From Pectinophora gossypiella (lineage: Eukaryota > Arthropoda > Insecta > Lepidoptera > Gelechiidae): DNA of 64,000 nt. Below are positions 31,774-43,943 of this stretch, piece after piece. The notes below the pieces were generated by a model. That model was not told the origin of the DNA. It worked only from the letters and a program-made list of their open reading frames with translations, and made no database searches. Each line of letters starts with the position of its first letter. Within the stretch, counting starts at the first letter, position 1. The stretch lies in NCBI RefSeq assembly GCF_024362695.1, contig NC_065426.1, positions 1,798,001 through 1,862,000 on the forward strand. The letters are read 5' to 3'. A program made the translations under genes and the position numbers.

Positions 31774-34720
31774 CTAGATGTCGCGTGGTTCGCTCGCAGT
31801 AAGCTGCTCGCGAGTCCTGTATTAGTTCGAAGCTTTGAATGGCGCCCATCTTGTTTTCCCGCCCTTTTTTTACCGCGATAGACTTTGACCAAGACATAGG
31901 TCTCGTGAAATCAAAAAAGCTCTAGGTGCTATAGTTTTGCCAGGCCGTAGGGTGTCTCCCTGATGCGGAGCAGTTTACCAAGATGACGTTCCGATCACAC
32001 TCCTGGACATGATTTGAGACATTTTCTGCAAAAATCAAAGATTGTATGGCGGCCATCTTGTTCTTCCGCCATTTCTTTTTTCACCTGCGATTGGATTCGA
32101 CCAAGATTTAAATATATTTTGCGAAAAAAAAATTGGCTCAGGTATAATAGTTGCCCCAGGCCGTAGGGTGTCTCCCTAATGCGGAGCAGTTTTTGAAGGT
32201 CTAGAAATGTTTCTATATTCAACTTGATGTTTCGATCACACCCTCTATTCATCATTTTTACCCTCGAGACATTTTCTGGAAAACAATATTTTGTATGGCG
32301 GCCAACTTGTTTTTCCGCCATTTTGATTTTATTTCACCGGCGATTGGATTCGACCAAGGTTTAAATAGGTTTTGTAAAACAAAAATCGTTCCAGGTGCGA
32401 TAGTTTTGCCAGACCGTAGGGTGTCTCCCTGATGCGGAGCAGTTTTCCAAGATCTGGAAGGTTTCCCATATTCAACGGGAGGTCCTGATCACACTTCCCA
32501 TACAACATTTTCACCCCCCGACGCTCCTTCTGGGAGAAAAACCCTGTCAGTCAATGGGTTTGTAGCTATATATATAGTATAATAAAAATAATAACTAGAA
32601 TCTCGCTAACATAATATTATTATTACTCCCTTGACATTATAGGATTTCAAATTATTTTTCCATAATACAACGTGTCATAATAATATTATTACTATCCACA
32701 CAACATTTTACTACCAGTAATCGGAATAGGTAGTGCGATTTGGCGGGATTGCGTGATGAAATCTTAACATGGACATACCAACCGCGCGGGATTACTATTT
32801 CGATACGAGCTGGTCACAATAAAGATTATTAGGGTTTAAAAATGTTATATTACATTAAATTATTATGCAATTTAACGCGACTTAACTTAATTGACCGCCA
32901 TAATTTTCTTATTTCAAACTCAACTAAAATTTTTAGAAAATGTATTGTACGTACACAAAGGAATTGCACGAGTAACGATAAGATGCCAATTCGAAATGAA
33001 TGCAGTGCTCTACGTTTTTTTTTTGTTAGCGGCATGCGCTAAACAATAAAAGAGTGAAACTTCTGTACTTATAATAAAATTGTTTTTGCTTAACAAAGGC
33101 AACAACTGATAAGAGTACTAACATAAAGGGTTAATGGGAGAAAGAGACAATAAATCCCATATTTCTGTCTCTTTTTTGCAAAAGGGATTATGAGGTGACA
33201 CGGCGGTGTTTGTTCACTCCTGTTCTTCGGTTCATTGAGTGCACACGTTGTGAGTTCGAGTTACTTATTTGGTTATTTGACGACATCTTGGCTTGTTTCA
33301 TGGACTGACAAACCTCTGCATTTGTGATAATTTGGCTCTTGTATACCGAACTTCTGATTTTTGCTAAACTGAATTGGATTTGTTTATGAAAAGTACTATT
33401 TTTGGGTGAAAACCGGTAAGTACTAACATTCATATTTAAATGTGTAAGGTTTTGTTTGATTGTAACCTAGAAAATTACAATTAAAAATAGTTTTAGTCTA
33501 TCAGTGTTACTTCGTTAATATTGGTTTTATACTTGAATCATATTTAAGTTCTCTTGATTTGTCTCTATTGTTTCAAAATAAAACTTAAGAGTATTAAAAA
33601 AATTAAAGGCAACAAGGTTTGATCCCGAGCACTTTCTTAAAATACTTAGCTGTGAAGACTTGTAAATTTTTAAATAAGACTAGGATATTAAAATGCTTAA
33701 AGGTCTTCACAAAGAAAAAAGCTAATAGGATTTGAATAATATATGGCTCATAGTAAGGTTGCTTTTTTAAAGATATTTTGAATGATAAATATATATTATA
33801 GTCTACGAAAAATTAAGAGGCCATCGTAATTTTCTTTTAAAGGTACAAGCAGTTCGATGCAAACTTTATGGTGACTCGGAATATCCCGGGAACGGCAATG
33901 TTATCTATACAGTATTTTAACTCGGCCCTGTCCTTGAAATAAATGCCTACAGCCGCGTGGTACGTAAACGTGGGATAGGGCTGACCGCCTAAAGTATTTT
34001 AATTACATCTGCTTACTTTGAGTTTCTATCTAGTTTATTTAATGTATTTTGTGATTTTAAATTTGTATTTTTTATTTAAACACATAAAATACGCTGTGAA
34101 TGAAACAGAATCGTCAATAAAAATCAATGTTGTTTATATATAGTAGATATTATAGAAAATAATAGTAGATTAAATTAAAACAACATAAATATAATTGTTT
34201 GATTTGCGCCGACCAATGGCGTTCGCACAAAGTGGCAACGTCGCATGTTTTTGCGTCGACCACTAGTGTTCGCACAAAGCGACAACGTCGCAAGCTTTTG
34301 CGTCGACCACTGGCATTCGCACAAAGCGGCAACATCGCATGCTTTTGCATCCTTAAAATGAATGTTTCATATCGTAAAATATTTTTAAATAGGTAGGTAT
34401 CTATATGTTACAAGTAAGGTGGCTCTGCGTAACTACATATCTAGCTACTGTTTGCTACTGGCTTCATTTATTGCATGGAAAAGTATTTGCTATGGATAAG
34501 CCAAAGAAAATAGTTCAAACAGTCATGGAAATTTAAACAGCTGCAAATATACTACCTAGAAATACAAAAAAGCGGTTTCTCCCGAATATAATACATTCGC
34601 TCTGCACTAGTTCGAGCGTAACTCCTCTTCCCCGCCGTTTGAGTACAGACTTCAGTACAGCAAAACTCAATGACTGTGCGCGCGTGGTTATCGCAACTGT
34701 CTCGCTCACGCAAGCAAGAT
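31774..34720. repeat. Tandem array unit 1
   Basis: Starts at GATGTCGCGTGGTTCGCTCG. Most diverged unit. It has three head modules (containing CCGTAGGGTGTCTCC at about 31948, 32163, 32417) instead of one or two. Next comes the middle section (GGAATAGGTAGTGCGATTTG), the exon-like segment with donor at 33416, and a 3x47-bp minisatellite at 34206-34346. It ends before the next GATGTCGCGTGGTTCGCTCG near 34730. The acceptor-like CTTAG before the exon-like segment is CTTCG here. Confidence 0.85.
34206..34346. repeat. 47-bp minisatellite, 3 copies (array unit 1)
   Basis: Units begin at 34206, 34253 and 34300. Each has GCG[CT]CGACCA[AC]T followed by a TTCGCACAAAG box, a CAACRTCGCA box and a T-run. The same block is in units 2 (39290-39430), 4 (43425-43565) and 5 (45920-46060), but only one copy is left in unit 3 (41752-41798). 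Confidence 0.9.
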
Positions 34721-35391
34721 GCTAACTAGATGTCGCGTGGTTCGCTCGCTGCAAGCAGCTCGCGTGTCCTGTATTAGTTAGAAGCTTTGTATGGCGGCTA
34801 TCTTGTTTTTCGGCTATTTTGTTTTTTTTCACCTGCGATAAAATTTGACTAAGATTTTAATAGGTTTGGTGGAAAAAAAATGTTCCAGGTGCGATAGTTT
34901 TGCCAGGCCGTAGGGTGTCTCCCTGATACGGAGCAGTCTTTGAAGATCGAGAAGTAATTCCATACTCAACAAGACGTTCCGATTACACTCCCGTACAAAG
35001 ATTTTACCTTCGAGACATTTTCTGGAAAAACAATATTTTGCAATATTTTGCATTTTGCAAAAACATATCTTGATTTTCCGCCATTTTGATTTTCTTTCAC
35101 CGGCGATTGGATTCGATCAGGGTTTAAATAGCTTTTGTGAAAAAAGAATCGTTCCAGGTGCGATAGTTTTGCCAGACCGTAGGGTGTCTCTCTGATGCGG
35201 AGCAGTTTTCCAAGATCTGGAAGGCTTCCCATACTTAACGGGAGGTTTTGATCACACCTGCCATACATCATTTCCACCCCCCGACGCTCCTTCTGGGAGA
35301 ACAACCCTGTCAGTGAGTCATTGAGTCAGTCAGTCAATGGGTTTGTAGCTATATATAGTATAAAAATAATAACTAGAATCTCGCTAATATA

Positions 35392-37026
35392 CACTTCTCA
35401 TCAAAAAAATCGAAACACTTCCGTTTTCATTGTTTCTGTCCGAATTTAACACAAAAAAGAATTCATACGATGAAAAAAAATACATAAATGTATAGATGGC
35501 AGTTTGGCCATTACAGTAATAAGCGAAAATTCTAAATTCAAAATTAGAATTTCATTTGTTTATCTTATAAACGAAATGAATCACTGTTTTGAGACAAATG
35601 TGTGTTTAGGGTTGGAGTACATTTAGCGTTTAAAAACTAAAAATTGGCGCCTATCCTTGAACTTTTTGTTTTTTATTTCAATACTGTGACTTTGGGACGT
35701 CTGAAAAAAGGTTTTTTTCTAAAACGTATGGATACTTCGCCCACAGAAGCCGCCCAAGTTGTGGCATTGCTGGATTCTGGCCTTAGTCAGCGTGTTGTGG
35801 CTGCAAGACTGCATCTAAGCCTGTCATCTGTTCATAGAGTCTATAAACGTTATCGGGAGACTGGTTTGTTCACGCGCCGTTCAGGATCTGGCAGGAATCG
35901 GGTCACTTCTGAGCGAGATGATCGATTTATTGTAACAACTTCTTTAAGAAATCGACGCCTTAACGCTTTTCAACTGCAGCAGCGGCTTCGTGTTGTACGA
36001 AGGGTGGCTGTAAGTGACTCTACAATTAGAAGAAGGTTGAAGGATCGTGGACTGGTACCGCATAAGCCAGCAAATGGGCCGAAATTAACTGCAGACCATC
36101 GAAGAGCGCGCCTTAACTTTGCACGTGAGCACCTAAATTGGTCATACCTACAGTGGAGCAAAGTTCTCTTTTCTGATGAGTGTAAAATTATGCTGTATGG
36201 TAACGACGGAAGGAACAAGGTCTACAGAAGAGACGGAGAACGCTATGCACAATGCTGCATTGAAGAAAAGGTCAGCTATGGTGGCGGTTCGTGGACGGTT
36301 TGGGGAGGAATCAGCGCCGACGGTAAGACAGAGCTTGCTTTCGTGTCTGGGCCACGTCTGCCTGCACTAAACTGTCATCGGTACGTCGAAGAGTGTCTCG
36401 AGCCTCATGTGATGCCCTATGCACATTTTATTGGCAACGGCTTCATATTCATGCACGACAATGCTAGGGCTCACACCGCGGGCGTCGTACGAGATTATCT
36501 TAACGAAGTCGATATCTCTATTATGGAATGGCCAGCAAGAAGCCCGGACATGAAACCCATTGAACATCTGTGGGATGAATTAAAGAGACGAATTCGAGCA
36601 AGAGATCCTGCCCCAGAAACACTTAGCCAGCTGCAAGATGCAATCCAAGAGGAATGGGACAATATACCACAGCATGTGATCGTGACTCTCATCCGATCGA
36701 TGAAGAACCGTATGGAAGCAGTAATTAGAGCTCGGGGAGGGAATACAAGTTATTAAATAAACGTTTTTTAGCTTTTTTTTTCATTTACGTGTGTTGTTTT
36801 ATCCATTTCCTTTATACTCCATACGGAATAAAAATGACTCATTTAACAAAATACGAAACCTATGAAAAATTCATTTAAATTTAGAACATTAACATTAAGA
36901 TTTGATAAGCTCATATTACTCACTATTAAACGACATTTAACATTTATTCCTAAATGTACACATTTTTCTGATAATCCTGACAAAACGTAAACTTGCAAGG
37001 TGTTTCGATTTTTTTGATGAGAAGTG
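35392..37026 (+). mobile_element. Complete Tc1-type transposon, 1635 bp
   Basis: Terminal inverted repeats of about 27 bp (CACTTCTCATCAAAAAAATC at the left and its reverse complement at the right), flanked by TA at 35390-35391 and 37027-37028. The sibling array units carry the uninterrupted site (CTCGCTAACATA ... TTATTACTCCC), which proves insertion. It contains one intact transposase gene. An AATAAA overlaps the stop at 36756-36761. With matching termini and no frame damage it could be, or recently have been, autonomous. Confidence 0.95.
35728..36756 (+). CDS. Tc1/mariner transposase, DD34E, apparently intact
   Basis: 342 residues from the first ATG at 35728, the usual length for Tc1 transposases (about 340). 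The frame is open further upstream but without an ATG, so I take 35728. Residues ~5-45 form the first helix-turn-helix (AARLHLSLSSVHRVYKRYRE) and ~90-110 the second (VSDSTIRRRLKDRGL) of the paired-like DNA-binding domain. The catalytic triad is D150 (FSDEC), D244 (MHDNARAH) and E279 (PIEHLWDELKRR), with 34 residues between D244 and E279. That is the Tc1 signature, rather than mariner DD34D. A WGGIS motif lies near residues 192-196. There is no stop or frameshift. The enzyme would excise and reinsert the element at TA sites in the nucleus. It lies in sense orientation within the putative TAF3 intron, but its own promoter is unknown. Confidence 0.95.
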   Translation: MDTSPTEAAQVVALLDSGLSQRVVAARLHLSLSSVHRVYKRYRETGLFTRRSGSGRNRVTSERDDRFIVTTSLRNRRLNAFQLQQRLRVVRRVAVSDSTIRRRLKDRGLVPHKPANGPKLTADHRRARLNFAREHLNWSYLQWSKVLFSDECKIMLYGNDGRNKVYRRDGERYAQCCIEEKVSYGGGSWTVWGGISADGKTELAFVSGPRLPALNCHRYVEECLEPHVMPYAHFIGNGFIFMHDNARAHTAGVVRDYLNEVDISIMEWPARSPDMKPIEHLWDELKRRIRARDPAPETLSQLQDAIQEEWDNIPQHVIVTLIRSMKNRMEAVIRARGGNTSY

Positions 37027-37082
37027 TATTATTATTACTCCCTTTACATTATAGGATTTCAAATTATTTTTTCATAATACAT

Positions 37083-37267
37083 GTTGTGCGTCGCTGGTAT
37101 TGTATATGAATAAAAAACACATGCTTGAATATTTAGAAATGGACTGTATTAATTAAAATGTACAAAAATGGAAAATGCAACACCCATGGCCATGATAGTT
37201 AAAGGGTAGAAGAAAGAATGGAATTCGGTGTTGCCATAATATAAAATAAATTTAGTGTGTACTACAC
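37083..37267. mobile_element. ~185-bp insertion in array unit 2
   Basis: Absent from the other units, which run ATAATACAACGTGTCATAAT. Here ACATGT appears on both sides of the insert, a possible 6-bp target duplication. The insert begins TGTTGTGCG or TGTGCG and ends ACTACACA, so a TG...CA solo LTR is possible, but no internal region or second LTR is seen. Confidence 0.5.
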
Positions 37268-37483
37268 ACATGTCATAATAATATTAATACTATCCACACA
37301 ACATTTTACTGTCGACAATTCGCTATCGTTTAGGTACAGCAAAGGCCAACAAATATAGTATTCTATTTCTATTTTGTTTTGTATTTTTCTGTTGGTGCAA
37401 TAAAATATTTGTTATGTTATGAACCTATGATTTAGATTGTTTGAAGAATTGAAACAAATTTTCTAAGATATCGTGTTTCATTT

Positions 37484-37648
37484 ATGTTTGCTGAGGCACG
37501 CACGGATAGTTTTGAGACCATAGTGCGCAAGCGGATCTTCTCCCTGAGGAGCAGGGTGCGGGGCAGCGACAACATGTACCTGAGCGCGTTAACCGAGAGG
37601 GTTGACTGCCCTATCCTAGTACACTGGATGAAGGTACTATTGAGGTAG
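37484..37648 (+). pseudogene. LINE ORF C-terminal fragment in array unit 2
   Basis: Open for 54 codons to a stop at 37646-37648. It reads FAEARTDSFETIVRKRIFSL, then SRVRGSDN, LTERVDCPILVHWM. This resembles the last residues of reverse-transcriptase ORFs in lepidopteran non-LTR elements (basic helix, RVRGS, then a terminal HW segment). It is followed by a 3' UTR-like stretch with AATAAATGTAATAATAATAA near 37760-37785. 5'-truncated. It is part of a ~495-bp insertion absent from units 1, 3 and 5. Confidence 0.65.
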
Positions 37649-39807
37649 GATTTTTGCCTAATTCTGGTGCCTACGAAAAATAGATATTACCTAGTGTTAC
37701 TTTACTAACATAGTTTATAAGCGCCTTTTTTCTTACTAACAATAATATGAAGTACAATCTGAAATAAATGTAATAATAATAATTTATAAACAGAAATTTG
37801 TATGATACCAGTGATCGGAATAGGTAGTGCAATTTGGCGGGATTGCGTGACTAAATCTTAACATGGACATACCAACCGCGCGGGATTACTGTTTCGATAA
37901 GAGCTGGTCACAATAAAGATTATTGGGGTTTAAAAATGTTATATTATATTAATTTATTATGCAATTTAACGCGACTTAACTTAATTGACCGTCATTTATT
38001 TCCTTATTTCAAACTCAACTAAAATTCTTAGAAAATGTATTGTACGTACACAAAGGAATTGCACGAGTAACGATAAGATGCCAATTTGAAATGAATGCAG
38101 TGCTCGACGTTTTTTTTTTTGTTGGCGGCATTCGCTAAACAATAAAAGAGTGAAAGTTCTGTACTTATTATTGTTTTTGCTTAACAAAGGCAACAACTGA
38201 TAAGAGTACTAACATAAAGGTTAATGGGAGAAAGAGACAATAAATCCCACATTTCTGTCTCTTTTTGGCAAACGGGATGATGAGGTGACACGGCGGTGTT
38301 TGTTCATTCCTGTTCTTAGGTTCATTGAGTGCACACGTTGTGAGTTCGAGTTACTTATTTGGTTATCTTGACGACATCTTGGCTTGTTTCATGGACTGAG
38401 GAAGGAACCTCTGCATTTGTGATTTTTCTCTTGTATACCGGACTTCTGATTTTTGCTTGACTGAATTCGATTTGTTTATGAAAAGGACAATTTTTGGGAG
38501 AAAACCGGTAAGTACTAACATTCATAATTATTTAAATGTGTAAGGTTTTGTTTGATTGTAACGTAGAAAATTGCAATTAAAATAGTTTTAGTCTATCAGT
38601 GTTACTTCGTTAATATTGGTTTTATACTTGAATCATATTTAAGGTCTCTTGATTTGTCTCTATTGTTTTAAAATAGTAATTAAGTGTATTAAAAATATAA
38701 AAGGCAACAAGGTTTGATCCCGAGCCCTTTTTTAAAATACTTAGCTGTGAAGACTTGTAAATTTTTAAATAAGATTAGGATATTAAAATGCTTAAATGTC
38801 TCCACAAAGAAAAAAGCTAATAGGATTTGAATAATATATGGCTTATAGTTAGGTTGCTTTTTAAAGATATTTTGAATGATAAATATATATTATATATTAT
38901 AGTTACTTTTAAAAGTACAAACAGTTCGATGCAAACTTTATGGTGACTCGGAAGTCTCGGAATATCGCGAGAATGGCAATGTTATCTATACAGTATCTTA
39001 ACTCGACCTTGTCCTTGAAATAAATGCATACAGCCGCGTGGTAGGTAAACGTGGGATAGGGCTGACCGCCTACAGTATTTTAATTACATCTGCTTACTTT
39101 GAGTTTCTATCTAGTTTATTTAATGTATTTTGTGATTGTAAATATGTATTTTTTTATTTAAACAAATAAAATACGCTGTGAATGAAACAGAGAATCTTCA
39201 ATAAAAATGAATGTTGTTTATATATAGTAGATATTATAGTTAATATTAGTAGATTTAATTAAAACATCATAAAAATTATTGTTTCATTTGCGCCGACCAA
39301 TGGCGTTCGCACAAAGTGGCAACGTCACAAGCTTTTGCGTCGACCACTGGCGTTCGCACAAAGCGACAACGTCGCATGCTTTTGCGTCGACCACTGGCAT
39401 TCGCACAAAGCGGCAACATCGCATGCTTTTGCATCCTTAAAATGAATGTTTCATATCGTAAAATATTTTTAAGTAGGTAGGTATCTATATGTACCAAGTA
39501 ACGTGGCTCAGCGTAACTATATATCTAGCTACTGTTTGCTACTGGCTTCATTTATTGCATGGAAAAGTATTTGCTATGGATAAGCCAAAGAAAATAGTTC
39601 AAACAGTCATGGAAATTTAAACAGCTGCAAATATACTACCTAGAAATACAAGAAAGCGGTTTCTTCCGAATATAATACAATCGCTCCGCACTAGTTCGAG
39701 CGTAACTCCTCTCCCCCGCCGTTTGAGTACAAACTTCAGTACAAAAAAACTCAATGGCTGTGCGCGCGCGGTTATCGCAACTGTCTCGCTTCCGCAAGGA
39801 AGATGCT

Positions 39808-42170
39808 AACTAGATGTCGCGTGGTTCGCTCGCTGCAAGCAGCCCGCGTGTCCTGTGTATGGCGGCCATCTTGTTTTTCGGCCATTTTTTTTTTACCTGC
39901 GGTAAAATTGACTATAATTTTATAGGTTTGGTGGAAAAGAAAATGTTCCAGGTGCGATAGTTTTGCCAGTCCGTAGGGTGTCTCCCTGATGCGGAGCAGT
40001 TTTCCAAGATCTGGAAGGTTTCCCATACTCACCAGGCAGTCCCGATTACACCCCCCATACATCATTTTCACCCCCCTACGCTCCTTTTGGGAGAATTACC
40101 CTGTCAGTGAGATAGTGAGTCAGTCAGTGAGTTTGTAGCTATATATAGTTAGTATAAAAATAATAACTAGAATCCTCGCTAACATTTTATTACTCCCTTG
40201 ACATTATAGGATTTCAAATTATTTTTCCATAATACAACGTGTCATAATAATATTATTACTATCCACACAACATTTTACTACCAGTGATCGGAATAGGTAG
40301 TGCGATTTGGCGGGATTGCGTGACGAAATCTTAACATGGACATACCAAACGCGCGGGATTACTATTTCGATACGAGCTGGTCACAATAAAGATTATTAGG
40401 GTTTAAAAATGTTATATTACATTAAATTATTACCGCCATATTTTTCCTTATTTCAAACTCAACTAATTCTTTTTGAAAATGTATTGTACGTACACAAAGG
40501 AATTACACGAGTAACGATAAGATGCCAATTTGAAATGAATGCAGTGCTCTACGTTTTTTTTTTGTTAGCGGCATGCGCTAAACAATAAAAGAGTGAAACT
40601 TCTGTACTTATAATCGTTTTTGTTTAACAAAGGCAACAACTGATAAGAGCACTAACATAAAGGGTTAATGGGAGAAAGAGACAATAAATCCCATATTTCT
40701 TTCTCTTTTTTGCAAAAGGGATGTTGAGGTGACACGGAGGTGTTTGTTCATTCCTGTTCTTAGGTTCATTGAGTGCACACGTTGTGAGTTCGAGTTACTT
40801 ATTTGGTTATCTTGAAGACATCTTGGCTTGTTTCATGGACTGACGAACCTCTGCATTTGTGATAATTTGGCTCTTGTAATCCGGACTTCTGATTTTTGCT
40901 TGACTGAATTGGATTTGTTTATGAAAAGGACATTTTTTGGGTGAAAACCGGTAAGTACTAACATTCATATTTAAATGTGTACGGTTTTGTTTGATTGTAA
41001 CCTAAAAAATTTCAATTCAAAATAGTTTTAGTCTATCAATGTTACTTCGTTAATATTGGTTTTATACTTGAATCATATTTAAGTTCTCTTGATTTGTCTC
41101 TATTGTTTCAAAATAAAACTTAAGTGTATTAAAAATATAAAAGGCAACAAGGTTTTATCCCGAGCCCTTTTTTAAAATATATAGCTTTAAAGACTTGTAA
41201 ATTTTTAAAAAGTTTAGGATATTAAAATGCTTAAAGTTCTCCACAAATAAAAAAGCTAAGAGGATTTGAATAGTATATGGCTCATAGTTAGGCAGCTATT
41301 TTAATGATATTTTGAACGATAAATATATATTATAGTCTAACGAAAAATTAAGAGGCCATCGTAATTTACTTTTAAAAGTACAAATAGTTCGATGCAAACT
41401 TTATGGTGACTCGGAAGTTTCGGAAAATCGCGAGAACGGCAATGTTATCTATACAGTATATTAACTCCGCCGTGTCCTTGAAATAAATGCCTATAGCCGC
41501 ATGGTAGGTAAACGTGGGATAGGGCTGACCGCCTACAGTATTTTAATTACATCTGCTTACTTTGAGTTTCTATCTAGTTTATTTAATGTATTTTGTGATT
41601 GTAAATATGTATTTTTTATTTAAAGAAATAAAACACGCTGTGAATGAAACAAAGAATCTTCAATAAAAATGAATGTTGTTTATATATAGTAGATATTATA
41701 GAAAATATTAGTAGATTTAATTAAAACATTATAAATATAATTGTTTGATTTGCGTCGACCACTGGCATTCGCACAAAGCGGCAACATCGCATGATTTTGC
41801 ATCCTTAAAATGTATGTTCCATATCGTAAAATATTTTAAGTAGGTAGGTCTCTACATGTAACAAGTAACGTGGCTCAGCTTAACTATGTATCTAGCTACT
41901 GTTTGCTACTGGCATCATTTATTGCATGGAAAAGTATTTGCTATGGATAAGCCAAAGAGAATAGTTCAAACAGTCATGGAAATTTAAACAGCTGCGAATA
42001 TACTACCTAGAAATACAAAAAAGCGGTTTCTTCCGAATATAATACAATCGCCCCGCACTAGTTCGAGCGTAACTCCTCTCCCCCGCCGTTTGAGTACAGA
42101 CTTCAGTACAGCAAAACCCAATGGCTGTGCGCGCGCGGTTATCGCAACTGTCTCGCTTACGCAAGCAAGA
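39808..42170. repeat. Tandem array unit 3
   Basis: Single head module (CCGTAGGGTGTCTCC at about 39972) of the type shared with unit 5 (ending CCCCCCATACATCATTTTCA). Standard middle, exon-like segment with CTGTTCTTAG before it and donor at 40951, the AATTAAGAGGCCATCGTAAT segment present, minisatellite reduced to one 47-bp unit. Compared with unit 5 it lacks a short stretch near 40430 (the TATGCAATTTAACGCGACTT block). Confidence 0.85.
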
Positions 42171-42174
42171 TGCT

Positions 42175-43940
42175 AACTAGATGTCGCGTGGTTCGCTCGC
42201 TGCAAGCAGCTCGCGTGTCCTGTATTAGTTCAAAGCTTTGTATGGCGGCCATCTTGTTTTTCGGCCATTTTGTTTTTTGCACCTGCGATAAAATTTGACT
42301 AAGATTTTAATAGGTTTGGTGGAAAAAAAATGTCCCAGGTGCGATAGTTTTGCGAAGCCGTAGGGTGTCTCCCCGATGCGGAGAAGTTTTTGAAGATCGA
42401 GAAGTAATTCAAATTTTTGCAAACGGGATGATGAGGTGACACGGCGGTGTTTGTTCATTCCTGTTCTTAGGTTCATTGAGTGCACACGTTGTGAGTTCGA
42501 GTTACTTATTTGGTTATCTTGACGACATCTTGGCTTGTTTCATGGACTGAGGAACCTCTGCATTTGTGATTTGGCTCTTGTATACCGGACTTCTGATTTT
42601 TGCTTGACTGAATTGGATTTGTTTATGAAAAGGACGATTTTTGGGTGACAACCGGTAAGTACTAACATTCATATTTAAATGTGTAAGGTTTTGTTTGATT
42701 GTAACCTAGAAAATTACAATTAAAAATAGTTTTAGTCTATCAATGTCACTTCATTAATATTGGTTTTATACTTGAATCATATTTAAGTTCTCTTGATTTG
42801 TCTCTATTGTTTCAAAATAGTACTTAAGAGTATTAAAAATATAATAGGCGACAAGGTTTGATCCCGAGCCCTTATTTAAAATACTTAGATTTGAAGACTT
42901 GTAATTTTTTAAATAAGATTAGGTGCTTAAATGTCTCCACAAAGAAAAAAGCTAATAGGATTTGAATAATAAATGGCTTATAGTTAGGTTGCTTTCTATA
43001 GATATTTTGAAATTTAAATATATATTATATATTATAGTTACTTTTAAAAGTACAAACAGTTCGATGCAAACTTTATGGTGACTCGGAAGTCTCGGAATAT
43101 CGCGAGAATGGCAATGTTATCTATACAGTATTTTAACTCGGCCGTGTCCTTGAAATAAATGCCTACAGCCGCGTGGTAGGTAAACGTGGGATAGGGCTGA
43201 CCGCCTACAGTATTTTAATTACATCTGCTTACTTTTAGTTTCTATCTAGTTTATTTAATGTATTTTGTGATTGTAAATATGTATTTTTTTATTTAAACAA
43301 ATAAAATACGCTGAGAATGAAACAGAGAATCTTCAATAAAAATGAATAATGTTTATATATAGTAGATATTATAGTTAATATTAGTAGATTTAATTAAAAC
43401 ATCATAAATATTATTGTTTCATTTGCGCCGACCAATGGCGTTCGCACAGAGTGGCAACGTCGCATGCTTTTGCGTCGACCACTGGCTTTCGCACAAAGCG
43501 ACAACGTCGCATGCTTTTGCTTCGACCACTGGCATTCGCTCAAAGCGGCAACATCGCATGCTTTTGCATCCTAAAAATGAATGTTTCATATCGTAAAATA
43601 TTTTTAAGTAGGTAGGTATCTACATGTAACAAGTAACGTGGCTCAGCGTTACTATATATCTAGCTACTGTTTGCTACTGGCTTCATTTTTTGCATGGAAA
43701 AGTATTTGCTATGGATAAGCCAAAGAGAATAGTTCAAACAGTCATGGAAATTTAACGGCTGCAAATATACTACCTAGAAATACAAAAAAGCGGTTTCTCC
43801 CGAATATAATACAATCGCCCCGCACTAGTTCGAGCGTAACTCCTCTCCCCCGCCGTTTGAGTACAGACTTCAGTGCAGCAACACTCAATGGCTGTGCGCG
43901 CGCGGTTATCGCAACTGTCTTGCTCACACAAGCAAGATGC
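42175..43940. repeat. Tandem array unit 4, internally deleted
   Basis: Head module matches unit 2 (same GATCGAGAAGTAATTC variant). At about 42413 the sequence jumps straight to TTTTTGCAAACGGGATGATG, losing roughly 0.75 kb including the equivalent of the Tc1 target site. Exon-like segment donor at 42655. It shares with unit 2 the deletion near the TTATATATTATAGTTAC junction. Confidence 0.85.
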
Positions 43941-43943
43941 TAA

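Larger units (their letters stand above)
34725..39804. repeat. Tandem array unit 2 (with Tc1 and other insertions)
   Basis: Two head modules (about 34907 and 35178), then a full Tc1 element (35392-37026), a ~185-bp insertion (about 37083-37267) and a ~495-bp LINE-containing insertion (about 37311-37805), then the standard middle, exon-like segment (donor 38508) and minisatellite. Its 3' half lacks the AATTAAGAGGCCATCGTAAT segment, a deletion shared only with unit 4. Confidence 0.85.

Noticed and set aside
33188..33433. Minus-strand 81-codon frame in array unit 1 as a repeated gene
   Set aside because: The frame is not kept in all array units (indels shift it), so coding is unlikely.
35644..35727. 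Longer transposase starting at 35644
   Set aside because: That start would be TTG. The first ATG at 35728 gives the normal family length and N terminus.
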